DNA of 64,000 nucleotides from Crocinitomicaceae bacterium (GTDB taxonomy: Bacteria > Bacteroidota > Bacteroidia > Flavobacteriales_D > Crocinitomicaceae). The translations under genes were made by a program, and so were the position numbers. This document shows, one piece after another, positions 8,922 to 18,345 of the stretch. The DNA lies in the NCBI GenBank assembly GCA_020436025.1, contig JAGQYP010000014.1:1-64000 (forward strand), given 5' to 3'. A model generated the notes under the pieces. It ran no database searches. It was not told the DNA's origin and saw only the letters and a program-made list of their open reading frames with translations. The first letter of the stretch is position 1. Every line of letters starts with the position of its first letter.

Positions 8922-11921
8922 TTAAAATCTTACGCCAATTACACAAATATCATCTACCTGATCTTCTTCCCCCATCCAATCTTCAATGGTTTGATCTAGA
9001 ATTTCCCTTTGCTCACTCATGGGTAAATGACAGTTGGCAATTAACAATTTTCTAAAATCCTGGTATTTGTATTTTTTCCCTTCTGGTCCGCCAAATTGAT
9101 CCGCATAACCATCTGAGAAAATGTAAATATGATCATTCGATTGCAATTGAATCTCATGATTCGTAAAATCCTTGTCTTTTTTTCTTTTAACGGAACCAAC
9201 AGAATATTTATCTCCCTTGTAAACGGCAAGTTTCCCCTCTCTAATATGATACAAAGGATTAAATGCCCCAGCAAACTCCAGAATCTGTGTTTTCTTATTC
9301 AAACAACAAATCGCGATGTCCATGCCATCATTTACTGAATCTGAGCTTTCTGTTTGTCTTAAAATATTTAAAACCTGGTGATTGAGCTGATTCAGAATTT
9401 CAGCTGGTTTTGTAATCCCATTTTCCTTTACAATTTGATACAAACCATTGTAACCAATGATACTCATGAAAGCTCCAGGAACCCCATGTCCGGTACAATC
9501 TACTACGGCAAAGATGATTTTTTCATCCTGCTCCTCCATCCAATAGAAATCACCCGAAACAATGTCTTTTGGTTTGTAAAGTACGAAGGAAGTTTTTTCG
9601 TATCTCTCAATAGCCGTTTGAGGAGGCAAGATTGCTTCTTGGAGTCGCTTGGCGTATTTGATACTATCCGTAATGCTCTTATTTTTCTCTTCAATGATCT
9701 CTTTTTGTTTGCGAACTTCTAAGGTTCTTCGCTCAACAATCTTCTCCATTCTCTCATAGCTTCTGGCATTTTCCAGAGCAATAAGAAAATAGGTGGAAAT
9801 TGATTTCAAGATATTGTACTCATAAGGCGAATAGACTCCTTTGTCAAAGGATTGCGTGGTTAAAACCCCTAATTGTTCTCCATTTTTAATTAAGGGAATA
9901 AATATACAGCACTCGGGTTTCCCTCCACGGATTACTTTGGCTAGTTTTTCATCACCAATGTATTTCGGTGCATCCAGATCCAGATTCTCAATAAAAAGAT
10001 CCTGATTGTTCTTCAAACTCCAAACCGATAAGTTCGTATCGTCATCCATTTGAAATTCTATGGGCTCTTGCCTTTCATTATTTTCTATACTGTATACACA
10101 ATCCAGAGTTCCTTTCTCATCATCATAAATGTTAAGTCCAAAATAATCCGCTTTCATCAATTGATTCATCATTTCATAGACTTCCATGATTACCTCATCC
10201 AAGTTGAAAGTAGAAATCAATTTTTGACCTAATTCTCCGATCAATTTCGTATTGCTGTAGGCTTGTTCTACCTTTTCTTTAGCGAATTCGATTTCTTTGG
10301 TTCTTTCTTTTACCTGCTCTTCAACATTGTGAAATGAAACCGCATTTTTAAGAGCGATTGCGGCATAAACACTGAGGTTCCTTAACAAGTCAATATCATA
10401 AGAACTATAGGCGTTCTGAACGAAACTCTGAACAGAAATCAATCCCAAGAGTTGATCTTGGAATAGAATCGGCATGTAGATGATGGACTCAGGCATTTCA
10501 CCGGCCAAAACACCAGGATTTACCCCCTCCAATTCTTTAATGTCTTCGTGGTAATTATTGATGATGACCTCTTTTTTATTTCGAACCACATAAGTTGCCA
10601 ATCGCCCATCATTTTCATCCAACTGAATACGCACATCTGGCATGCGTACATCCTTCTCTACGCAGTATTCAAAAGACAATGTATTCGTGTCCTCCGTATA
10701 CATGGCAATCAGAAAAACACTGGCATCCATTACGCTATTCACTTGATTGTAAACTCTTTCAAGGATCTCATCGAAGTTTAAAGTAGAAGTTAACTCTTTA
10801 CCAATTTCAGAGAGAATCCGAATATCATTTGAATACTTTTTAAGTTCGTCGTTCTTTTTGGTTAGGAGAATTCTTTCAGAATCTACCTGTTCCATCTGAG
10901 CAATCAATTCGCGTGTCTTATACTTTTTCTGAATATGCTGTCTCAAAAACTTCTCCTTGGTTTCGTGGTATTGTTTGTAAAAAACACTAAACCCTTTTAA
11001 ATCTTCTTTGATCTCACATAAATCAGCTAGATAATGATAGGCTTTGTATTGAATTTTAAGTGATCCAATGGTTTTACCCAATTCCAGAGCAGCTGTGTAA
11101 TATTTTTCAGCTGAATCATTATCTTCCTGCTTCTTTTTGAGCAAACCAATATGTAAATAAGAATTCGCCTCTCCGGCAACAAATCCAATCTCTTGCCGAA
11201 TTTTCAGTGCCTCTTCAAAGTTATGGAACGCTGCATCCAGTTTTCCTCTTTTCATCTGAATCATTCCAATTCCATCTAAGGCAAAAGCAACTGTACCCAT
11301 GGACTTCAGTGAGCGAACGATCTCTAAACATTCAGATTTGTATTGAAAAGCTTTGTCATAATCGCCAATATTGAAGTAAGCCTGCCCTAGCCCATCCATC
11401 AATTTGGCTCGAATTTCGATATCATCAGAATGCTCGGCATATTTCAGTCCTTTTGCAATCAAATCAACCGCCTCATCATTTCGATTATCTGTATAAAGTA
11501 CACAGGCTTTGGCATTGATTCCCATCGCTTTCCCGTGATCGTAATGAATCTTTTCACTTAATTCAAAGCATTTTTGAGCATATTTTAAAGCGTTATCCAA
11601 GTCATCAATAAGGTAATAGGTAATGGAAATATTGTAGAGTACCTCAACGGTATCATGAGCCAATCCTTCTTCTTGTAACAAGGTGAGTGCCTTCAAAGAA
11701 TAAGTCAAGGCATTATCATATTCAGATAACCAAATCGAACTGGCTCCAAGCGCATAATATCCTCTTGCCCATCCTTCATGATAGTTTAATTCTTCCGAGA
11801 GTTCAAGGGCCTCCTGAGCCATTTTCTTCCCTTCTGAAGGATCTGTACGATGAATTTCAAGGGATCGTTGAATAAGGTCGTTGATCCTTTTTACTTTTCT
11901 TTCGTTTTCCGATATGTTCAA
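8922..11921 (-). CDS. TPR - GAF - GAF - SpoIIE/PP2C phosphatase signalling protein
   Basis: A 999-residue cytoplasmic signalling protein. The first third (to about residue 330) is a chain of tetratricopeptide repeats. Two GAF sensory domains follow (about 370-510 and 575-705), each preceded by a similar helix ending in LxSTxNxDEVI/L. A coiled-coil linker leads into a PP2C/SpoIIE serine phosphatase domain with SGDFYW, VDCTGHGVPGA and FSDGYADQFGG metal-site motifs. It likely dephosphorylates a serine/threonine-phosphorylated regulator when the GAFs sense a ligand. The start is a TTG at 11921, since no suitable ATG precedes the first repeat. It forms an operon with the coiled-coil protein (one-base gap) and the SpoIIAA-like protein. 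Confidence 0.9.
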   Translation of the reverse strand: MNISENERKVKRINDLIQRSLEIHRTDPSEGKKMAQEALELSEELNYHEGWARGYYALGASSIWLSEYDNALTYSLKALTLLQEEGLAHDTVEVLYNISITYYLIDDLDNALKYAQKCFELSEKIHYDHGKAMGINAKACVLYTDNRNDEAVDLIAKGLKYAEHSDDIEIRAKLMDGLGQAYFNIGDYDKAFQYKSECLEIVRSLKSMGTVAFALDGIGMIQMKRGKLDAAFHNFEEALKIRQEIGFVAGEANSYLHIGLLKKKQEDNDSAEKYYTAALELGKTIGSLKIQYKAYHYLADLCEIKEDLKGFSVFYKQYHETKEKFLRQHIQKKYKTRELIAQMEQVDSERILLTKKNDELKKYSNDIRILSEIGKELTSTLNFDEILERVYNQVNSVMDASVFLIAMYTEDTNTLSFEYCVEKDVRMPDVRIQLDENDGRLATYVVRNKKEVIINNYHEDIKELEGVNPGVLAGEMPESIIYMPILFQDQLLGLISVQSFVQNAYSSYDIDLLRNLSVYAAIALKNAVSFHNVEEQVKERTKEIEFAKEKVEQAYSNTKLIGELGQKLISTFNLDEVIMEVYEMMNQLMKADYFGLNIYDDEKGTLDCVYSIENNERQEPIEFQMDDDTNLSVWSLKNNQDLFIENLDLDAPKYIGDEKLAKVIRGGKPECCIFIPLIKNGEQLGVLTTQSFDKGVYSPYEYNILKSISTYFLIALENARSYERMEKIVERRTLEVRKQKEIIEEKNKSITDSIKYAKRLQEAILPPQTAIERYEKTSFVLYKPKDIVSGDFYWMEEQDEKIIFAVVDCTGHGVPGAFMSIIGYNGLYQIVKENGITKPAEILNQLNHQVLNILRQTESSDSVNDGMDIAICCLNKKTQILEFAGAFNPLYHIREGKLAVYKGDKYSVGSVKRKKDKDFTNHEIQLQSNDHIYIFSDGYADQFGGPEGKKYKYQDFRKLLIANCHLPMSEQREILDQTIEDWMGEEDQVDDICVIGVRF

Positions 11922-12009
11922 ATTAAACTTCAGGTCTAAACACTTTTAAATTTCTTATGCGCGAATACAAACTCCTTAAAATAAAAAAAATTGGATAGAA
12001 TAGCAATAA

Positions 12010-13083
12010 TTATCTGGAACTGAATACTTTTTTTACAAATGGATTTGAATCATTATTCTTCCAAATATAAGCATCCAAAACATAATGAGTCACTTGTGGG
12101 ACGGATAAAATCCCAATAAAAAGAGCAGTCAAAAACCGATTATCATTATGCCATTCTACATAATATAAAAAGGAGGAAAACAACTCTTTTTTATCCTGAT
12201 TTACCAAAAGATCCCATAAATATTCCTCAATCACCCCAAAAAATAGACAAACGCCAATGACTAAAAGCGCTATCCTCCAGTAATTCTTCTTTTTTTGATT
12301 GACAATCCCATCCTTTTTCTTTTTGTAATAAACAATCAGTACCAAATAGGGTATTCCGTGCGCCACAACATTGGTCGCAGTAAAGGCTAAATCTGAATTA
12401 AAATAAACGATTCCCAAATACCAATTCCCAGCTGTAGTGAGTATCCACAGAATCATGGGCAGCTGATTCATGAACTCCTTTTTACCTAATCGAATTTTCT
12501 GAATCAACCAATACCCAATGATCATCCAATAAACCCAGTTTCCTATTAAGAACACAATTTTAGGAAGGTCAAACCAGTGATTGAGTAAAAAATCATCTGA
12601 CACAAACCAACTAAAGTGCAAGTCGTCATGCAAATGCCAATACAAAACAGGATACAGCATGGAAAAGTAAATGAGATATTTATCCCACTTGTATGCTTCA
12701 TTTTGTCTGCTTCCATTCTTAACCGCATACAAAGCCATGAATCCAAATTGCTGCTTTACAAAATGAAACAAGGCCAAATAAGCCATTAAGCGCCAAAAAA
12801 AAGAAACTGAAGCATAAGAAGCTGCAAAACAAAAAAAGAAAACTAAAACAGGTAAAACTCGAATTAAATGCTGGTGATTTACTCTGTCGTGAGGATCAAA
12901 ATATGTCCTAAAAAGAGAACTCCACACATGGGAGACATCGATTCCTACGACTAATAAAAACCAAACCCAAATCGGAATCTCTTGGAGCAAAATAGAATCA
13001 GGTAAAAAAAACAAGACCAGCCAAACCAGCCAAACAGGTAAAAGCAGAAAAAGCCAATCTATTTGGCGACTAAACAAGTACAT
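12010..13083 (-). CDS. polytopic membrane protein of unknown function
   Basis: A 357-residue protein with about nine or ten hydrophobic segments and short charged loops. I do not recognise a characterised family. It contains conserved-looking polar residues inside or near membrane segments (DVSHVWSS, HDRVNHQH, LFHFVKQQFG, VAHGIPY, HYVLDAYIWK); the recurring histidines could hint at a metal- or lipid-handling enzyme, but that is speculation. The ATG at 13083 overlaps the end of the upstream histidine kinase gene by 14 bp, so expression is coupled to it and to the spermidine-synthase-like gene before it. Confidence 0.7.
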   Translation of the reverse strand: MYLFSRQIDWLFLLLPVWLVWLVLFFLPDSILLQEIPIWVWFLLVVGIDVSHVWSSLFRTYFDPHDRVNHQHLIRVLPVLVFFFCFAASYASVSFFWRLMAYLALFHFVKQQFGFMALYAVKNGSRQNEAYKWDKYLIYFSMLYPVLYWHLHDDLHFSWFVSDDFLLNHWFDLPKIVFLIGNWVYWMIIGYWLIQKIRLGKKEFMNQLPMILWILTTAGNWYLGIVYFNSDLAFTATNVVAHGIPYLVLIVYYKKKKDGIVNQKKKNYWRIALLVIGVCLFFGVIEEYLWDLLVNQDKKELFSSFLYYVEWHNDNRFLTALFIGILSVPQVTHYVLDAYIWKNNDSNPFVKKVFSSR

Positions 13084-14263
13084 TCTTGATTCTTAAATGA
13101 AATTCAAATTTCCCTTCTGTTTCTAATGCTGCTCGACCATCCAACTGCTCGCTCAAGGATTCTATGAGAAATGAACCAAGAGATTCTAGCGAAACTTTAC
13201 TGCGATCATACCCCTTACCATTGTCTTTGTAAATCAGTTCGATTTCATCTTTCAATTGATGAATGGATACTCCTATTTCTGGGTCAGAAACTTCATGAAA
13301 GGCGTGTTTAATGGAATTTGTAATCAACTCATTGATGATTTGACCTAGAGGAATTGCTTTCGACACATCCAGATTGACAGAATCAACTTCTAATTGCAAT
13401 AAAATCTCTTTTTCTATTCCTGTAGAATAGCGAATCTCTTTTACAAGTTGCTCAATATATTCCTTAAAATCAATTTCCCCATCCTCATTATCCTTGTATA
13501 AATGATTGTGAACCCAAGCCATGGAATGCACCCTCAAAGCAGATTGACTTATTGCATCCCTGGCTTCCTCTGTCTTCAAAGATTCTTTCTGAAGTTTCAA
13601 AAGAGATGAAATCACATTGAGATTATTGCGCACTCTATGATTCACCTCTGCCAAAAGAATCTCCTTCTCTTTGATTTTCTGCTCAATTTCCTTGGTAGTG
13701 TAGTTCATTTGTCGGATATAAAATATTCCAAAACCAAAGAAAACAAAGGTTCCAGTTAAGGTGTTAAAAATGAAAAGCTCATCTATTTCAGCTTGGCTCA
13801 TTATTGTTTTCTCGACAATGAACGGTCCATAAAAAGAACAAAGCAAGGAAATGAATGATATCCCAATTTGTACATAAAAATCAATTTTGAAATAGGGAAA
13901 GAAAAATAAGGCTACTGCAATCTGAAATGCTCCATACCAAACATAATTCCCAGATTCTGCACCGAAATAGATGTTGTAATAGTACAATTCAAATGCAGTT
14001 AAGAGAAAACCAAAATGAACAATCAATCGTGCATTAACAACGCGACGCAATAATCCCAGTAGAACCAAAATCAAACTGAACAATATATGTATCAAACCAA
14101 AGAATTGATGTCTTGTCCCTAAATGACTCAAACCCTCAATAAGAGGGATGATTCCTGCCAAAAGAAAGAATATTCCCGACAGATAATAAAGATGGTCTTT
14201 CTCACGATTTCCAAACTTATGTCTGTCCAGGTTTAATATTTTATTGATCCAATTCAACGTCAA
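13070..14263 (-). CDS. membrane sensor histidine kinase, HisKA_2 type
   Basis: A 397-residue kinase. About six membrane segments occupy residues 25-200, then comes a short coiled coil (KEIEQKIKEKE) and a dimerisation/phosphoacceptor helix containing EVNHRVRNNLN, the HisKA_2 form. The ATPase domain follows, with an N box (GQIINELITNSIKHAF) and a G box (DNGKGYD). Such kinases lack the classic HisKA sequence and often signal to receiver-only or unusual regulators. No response regulator lies next to it. The start is TTG 14263, directly abutting the TAA of the spermidine-synthase-like gene; no ATG is available before the first membrane segment. The same architecture recurs at 59024-60247. Confidence 0.88.
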   Translation of the reverse strand: MTLNWINKILNLDRHKFGNREKDHLYYLSGIFFLLAGIIPLIEGLSHLGTRHQFFGLIHILFSLILVLLGLLRRVVNARLIVHFGFLLTAFELYYYNIYFGAESGNYVWYGAFQIAVALFFFPYFKIDFYVQIGISFISLLCSFYGPFIVEKTIMSQAEIDELFIFNTLTGTFVFFGFGIFYIRQMNYTTKEIEQKIKEKEILLAEVNHRVRNNLNVISSLLKLQKESLKTEEARDAISQSALRVHSMAWVHNHLYKDNEDGEIDFKEYIEQLVKEIRYSTGIEKEILLQLEVDSVNLDVSKAIPLGQIINELITNSIKHAFHEVSDPEIGVSIHQLKDEIELIYKDNGKGYDRSKVSLESLGSFLIESLSEQLDGRAALETEGKFEFHLRIKNVLV

Positions 14264-15814
14264 TTAAAAGAAATAACTCCAGTTTCCTTCAGCATAATAT
14301 CTGTAAAGAATAGGGTTATGAATCATATTGATTTCTATATCTTTCTCATCCACAGGAATCAAATCAGCTCCAAATGAAGTAATCAAAAACCCTGCGTCAT
14401 TTCTCCAAAATTTAAGATTAAAATCGTTTAAATCCACATTTCTGATCTTGTCTTTCATGAATTCCGAGGCATATTTCCTACTACCTATCACCCATCCCCA
14501 TTCACCAAAAGTATACACGTGATTGTGAATCGGTAAAGTCTCAAATCCCGCCGCACCTATAGTTTTCTCAATGGTCCTAAAGGCTTTAGTCGTATAGTAT
14601 GGACTTGATGCCTGCGTTATGAATGCGCCCTCTTCGGACAATCGATTTTTACATAATTTATAAAATTCCAAAGAGTATAATTTATTAAGTTCAATGGTCC
14701 TGGGATCTGGAAAATCAGCAATAATCACGTCAAACTCGTCTTTGTTTTCCCTCAAAAACTGAAATGCATCGTGATTGACAATCTTCACTTTTCTAGAATG
14801 AAAAGCATCTTGATTTATTTTCCTAAAAATGGGATGATTCATTCCAATATTGGTCATTTCAGGGTCCAAATCACAAACCACAATCTCCTCAACATCATCA
14901 TACCTCAACAATTCTCTCACGGCACAACCATCCCCAGCCCCCATAACTAAAACGCGCTTATGTGAACTCGCCACAGTCATTACCGAATGTACCAAGGGCT
15001 CGTGATAAAACCATTCATCAAAAGTGCTGAGTTGCTTACCCTTATTTAGATAGAGCCAATAATGTTCCATGATTTGAGTCACCGTAATTTGCTGGTATTT
15101 TGTCTGTTTCGAATAGATGACTTTCCCTTCATACAAACTTTGATTTCCCCAAAGAATAACTGGCTTAATGAATACAATTCCCAAAATTATAGATGCCGTT
15201 ACTAATAATGCAATTCCAAATAACACTAGACTTCTACGGATCATTTTCCGGAATTTCAGCAACACTATGATGGCAACAAGAAAGTTAATTCCCCCCACCA
15301 CAAAAGGGGTGTACGTCAGACCTAAAAACGGAATCCCGATAAAAGCAAAGAATATTCCTCCTATCAGAGAACCATAATAATCCTTCTCCATTACATTCGA
15401 AATATTCACTTTCAGATTCTCATAGTCAGCATTAATTCTTGTTACCAGAGGTATTTCCATCCCAATCAGCAAGCCAACAATGATTGATAAAGTATAGATG
15501 ATGAAAACCAAACTATCTGTGTAAGGCATGATGGCATAAGTAAAAAAAGCAGAAAAGGAAGCGAGTATGGACAACAAAAATTCGATGACGATGAATTGAA
15601 AAAGCAGGTTTTTCTCGAATAATTTTGACAGCCTAGATCCCAAACCCATGGCGAACAACATCAAAGACAAAACCATGGTCCACTGAAATACAGAATCCCC
15701 GATAAAATAGGTTGCCATGGTAGCAAGCACGTATTCCGAAACAATCCCACTAATTCCAGTAGCAAACAAGGCTAACATGAGTACTCCGGAATTGGATCTT
15801 AACTTCTTTAACAT
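14264..15814 (-). CDS. membrane-fused spermidine synthase-like protein
   Basis: A 516-residue protein. The N-terminal ~210 residues carry about seven membrane segments. The rest is a polyamine aminopropyltransferase-like Rossmann domain, with VMGAGDGCAVREL (nucleotide loop), VCDLDPEM, and DVIIADFPDP containing the catalytic-type Asp. Soluble SpeE transfers aminopropyl from decarboxylated SAM to putrescine; the membrane-fused form is common in bacteria, and its true substrate is mostly untested. It heads a minus-strand run with a histidine kinase (no intergenic base) and an unknown membrane protein. ATG 15814 opens directly into the first hydrophobic region. Confidence 0.85.
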   Translation of the reverse strand: MLKKLRSNSGVLMLALFATGISGIVSEYVLATMATYFIGDSVFQWTMVLSLMLFAMGLGSRLSKLFEKNLLFQFIVIEFLLSILASFSAFFTYAIMPYTDSLVFIIYTLSIIVGLLIGMEIPLVTRINADYENLKVNISNVMEKDYYGSLIGGIFFAFIGIPFLGLTYTPFVVGGINFLVAIIVLLKFRKMIRRSLVLFGIALLVTASIILGIVFIKPVILWGNQSLYEGKVIYSKQTKYQQITVTQIMEHYWLYLNKGKQLSTFDEWFYHEPLVHSVMTVASSHKRVLVMGAGDGCAVRELLRYDDVEEIVVCDLDPEMTNIGMNHPIFRKINQDAFHSRKVKIVNHDAFQFLRENKDEFDVIIADFPDPRTIELNKLYSLEFYKLCKNRLSEEGAFITQASSPYYTTKAFRTIEKTIGAAGFETLPIHNHVYTFGEWGWVIGSRKYASEFMKDKIRNVDLNDFNLKFWRNDAGFLITSFGADLIPVDEKDIEINMIHNPILYRYYAEGNWSYFF

Positions 15815-15862
15815 ATGATTGTCAGGGATTTAAAATAATGGGCAATTTATCAAATTATTTAC

Positions 15863-15892
15863 AAAAAAAAGACCCGCATTCACGGGCCTTTT
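15863..15892 (-). terminator. rho-independent terminator after the acyl-CoA dehydrogenase gene
   Basis: In the minus-strand RNA a GGCCCG/CGGGTC stem with one mismatch and a 6-base loop is flanked by A-rich sequence before it and at least seven T after it. It lies 23 bp beyond the stop codon of the acyl-CoA dehydrogenase and separates that gene from the spermidine-synthase-like operon. Confidence 0.8.
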
Positions 15893-15914
15893 AAATCTTA
15901 GGGTCTTTTTATCT

Positions 15915-17057
15915 TTAATCTTTCAAAATCGCTCTTGAAATTACGATCTTTTGAATTTCAGATGTTCCTTCGTAAATCTCTGTGATTTTTGCATCTCGCA
16001 TCAATCTTTCTACATGGTATTCTCTTACATAACCATATCCACCATGAATCTGAACAGCTTCTCTCGCTACATCATTTGCAATCTTTGATGCATACAATTT
16101 CGCCATGGAACCAGTAAGGTCGTAATTCCCTCCATTGTCTTTGTCCCATGCCGCTTTCAAACACATGTGTCTTGCTGCTTCAATTTCAGTTGCCATGTCA
16201 GCCATCTTAAATGCAATGGCCTGATGCTCGTGAATTGGCTTTCCAAATGTTTCTCTTTCTTTAGAATAAGCTTTGGCAAACTCTAATGAACCTGCTGCAA
16301 TACCCAATGCTTGAGCTGCAATACCGATTCTACCTCCTGAAAGAATCTTCATGGCAAACTTGAACCCGAATCCATCTTCACCAATTCTATTTTCTTTAGG
16401 AACTTTCACATCGTTGAAGATCAAAGTATGGGTGTCGGATGCTCTGATTCCCATTTTGTCTTCCTTCTCTCCGACAATAAATCCTTCCATGCCTCTTTCA
16501 ACAATAAAAGCATTGATTCCTTTATGTCCTTTATCTCTGTCGGTTTGTGCAATGACAATATAATAAGTTGCTGATTTACCATTTGTGATCCAGTTTTTCG
16601 TACCATTCAACAAATAGTAATCTCCTTTGTCTTCCGCTGTCGTTCTCTGTGAAGTAGCATCCGATCCTGCTTCAGGTTCAGACAAACAGAAAGCTCCGAT
16701 TTTTTCTCCTTTTGCAAGCGGAACCAAATACTTTTGCTTTTGCTCCTCAGTTCCGTACATCTCCAATCCCCAGCATACAAGAGAATTATTTACAGACATC
16801 ACTACCGCACAAGAAGCGTCGATTTTAGCGATTTCTTCCATGGCAAGAACATAAGAAATGGTATCCATTCCTCCTCCTCCATATTCTGGAGAAACCATCA
16901 TTCCCATGAATCCAAGCTCACCAAGTTGTCTGATCTCCTCCTCAGGAAAACGTACATCAATATCCCTTTGGATCACTCCTGGCTTTAATACATTCTGGGC
17001 AAAATCTCTAGCAGCATCTTTCACTGCTTTGTGCTCTTCTGATAATTCGAAATTCAT
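15915..17057 (-). CDS. acyl-CoA dehydrogenase
   Basis: A 380-residue FAD flavoenzyme that oxidises acyl-CoA to trans-2-enoyl-CoA, passing electrons to ETF. It shows the family signatures CLSEPEAGSDA (first signature, FAD/substrate loop) and QIHGGYGYVREY near the end, with the catalytic-base Glu in IYEGTSEIQK. The length and three-domain arrangement match short- to medium-chain enzymes (butyryl/isovaleryl type); chain length cannot be decided by eye. I selected ATG 17057 (MNFELSEEHK) over an in-frame ATG at 17093 because the latter abuts the -7 box at 17091-17098. It is a single-gene unit between a good promoter and a terminator. Confidence 0.93.
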   Translation of the reverse strand: MNFELSEEHKAVKDAARDFAQNVLKPGVIQRDIDVRFPEEEIRQLGELGFMGMMVSPEYGGGGMDTISYVLAMEEIAKIDASCAVVMSVNNSLVCWGLEMYGTEEQKQKYLVPLAKGEKIGAFCLSEPEAGSDATSQRTTAEDKGDYYLLNGTKNWITNGKSATYYIVIAQTDRDKGHKGINAFIVERGMEGFIVGEKEDKMGIRASDTHTLIFNDVKVPKENRIGEDGFGFKFAMKILSGGRIGIAAQALGIAAGSLEFAKAYSKERETFGKPIHEHQAIAFKMADMATEIEAARHMCLKAAWDKDNGGNYDLTGSMAKLYASKIANDVAREAVQIHGGYGYVREYHVERLMRDAKITEIYEGTSEIQKIVISRAILKD

Positions 17058-17090
17058 ATCTTGGTTTGTTTTTTTCTGTAAATTTTCCGA

Positions 17091-17121
17091 CAAATTTAAT
17101 TTTTTCAGCCATTTTTACCAA
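17091..17121 (-). promoter_or_regulatory. promoter of the acyl-CoA dehydrogenase gene
   Basis: On the minus strand TTG (17119-17121), 20 bases, then TAAATTTG (17091-17098): an exact match to the Bacteroidota sigma-factor consensus TTG-N19-21-TAnnTTTG. Transcription would begin near 17085, leaving a leader of about 28 bases before ATG 17057. Confidence 0.6.
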
Positions 17122-17161
17122 TGAATTGAACACAATTAGACTCCACTGAATGTTCTAGACC

Positions 17162-18253
17162 ATGATTATCAAAAATTTAGCCCCAGAAAAGAATGACTTC
17201 CATGTGATCGGCATGATGTCAGGTACAAGTCTAGACGGAATGGATTTGTGCTATGCCCATTTTAAGCTAAATAGCAATCGTTGGTCCTTTGAAATCAAAC
17301 ATTCTAAAACCATTCACTACGCACCTGTTTGGGAAGAAAAACATAAAAATTGCAGATTTCTCTCGGGTGAAGAATTAACTAAACTAGATATAGAGTTCGG
17401 ACATTTAACTGGTAAATTTATTGTTGAATTTATCAAAGAACATCGCATTGATCAAGTTGACCTTATTGCATCTCATGGTCACACCGTATTTCATCAGCCT
17501 GAAAATAGATTCACACTTCAAATTGGGAATGGAGAAGCAATTGCTTGCAGTACAAATTTACCCGTGGTCAACGATTTCAGACAAAAAGATGTTCAATTGG
17601 GAGGACAAGGAGCACCTTTGGTTCCAATTGGAGACCTCTATTTATTTCCAGATTATCAGGCCTGTTTGAATCTTGGAGGAATAGCCAACATTTCAATTAA
17701 GAATGGGGACAAAATTGAAGCTTTCGATATATGCCCAATGAATTTAAGTCTGAACAAGATTGCGGAAAAAATCCAGTTAAAATACGATCCCAATGGTCAG
17801 AATGCTTCTCAAGGAAAATGTATCCCGGAGCTATTGGAGCAGTTAAATCATCTTCCTTTCTATACCATTGATGGTCCAAAATCTCTTGGAATTGAATGGT
17901 TAGATAAAAATATTTTCAACCTAATCGAGAGTTCAAATGCCCATCCAAATGATTTACTCAGAACCTTTTGTGAACACCAAACCACTCAAATTGCCAAAGT
18001 GGTAAATGAACGAAACATCGGTGAAACCCTCATTACCGGAGGAGGGGCATGGAATACGTTTTTCATAGAAACCCTTAGATCGAAATGCCAATCAGACATC
18101 CTCTTACCTTCCAGAGAAATCATTGAATTCAAAGAAGCCTTGATTTTTGGATTCTTAGGAGTGTTGCATCTCAAAGGAATTCCGAATGTTCTTTCCATGG
18201 TCACAGGAAGCTCAAGAAATTCAGTATCAGGGGTGTTACACCTTCCCTATTAA
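17162..18253 (+). CDS. anmK: anhydro-N-acetylmuramic acid kinase
   Basis: A 363-residue sugar kinase that phosphorylates and hydrolyses 1,6-anhydro-MurNAc to MurNAc-6-phosphate during peptidoglycan recycling. The ATP-binding motif GMMSGTSLDGMDL follows the start. Also seen are DLIASHGHTVFHQP, the catalytic-Asp region VVNDFRQKDVQLGGQGAPLV (Asp in NDFR), LNLGGIANIS, and a C-terminal ITGGGAWN. The length is typical. It is transcribed divergently from the acyl-CoA dehydrogenase. No other peptidoglycan-recycling gene is nearby. The assignment is firm because the domain motifs are all intact. Confidence 0.94.
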   Translation: MIIKNLAPEKNDFHVIGMMSGTSLDGMDLCYAHFKLNSNRWSFEIKHSKTIHYAPVWEEKHKNCRFLSGEELTKLDIEFGHLTGKFIVEFIKEHRIDQVDLIASHGHTVFHQPENRFTLQIGNGEAIACSTNLPVVNDFRQKDVQLGGQGAPLVPIGDLYLFPDYQACLNLGGIANISIKNGDKIEAFDICPMNLSLNKIAEKIQLKYDPNGQNASQGKCIPELLEQLNHLPFYTIDGPKSLGIEWLDKNIFNLIESSNAHPNDLLRTFCEHQTTQIAKVVNERNIGETLITGGGAWNTFFIETLRSKCQSDILLPSREIIEFKEALIFGFLGVLHLKGIPNVLSMVTGSSRNSVSGVLHLPY

Positions 18254-18285
18254 CATCCTTAGTTGAAAACTTTACATTTATGGTA

Positions 18286-18315
18286 TTTGAGCATTAAAAT
18301 ATCTTATTACATTTG
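18286..18315 (+). promoter_or_regulatory. promoter of the Glu/Leu dehydrogenase gene
   Basis: TTTG (18286-18289), 18 bases, TACATTTG (18308-18315): both boxes match the Bacteroidota consensus. The start would be near 18322, about 24 bases before the ATG at 18346. Confidence 0.6.
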
Positions 18316-18345
18316 CTCATTTGACGCTTATTTGAAGTACTAGGA

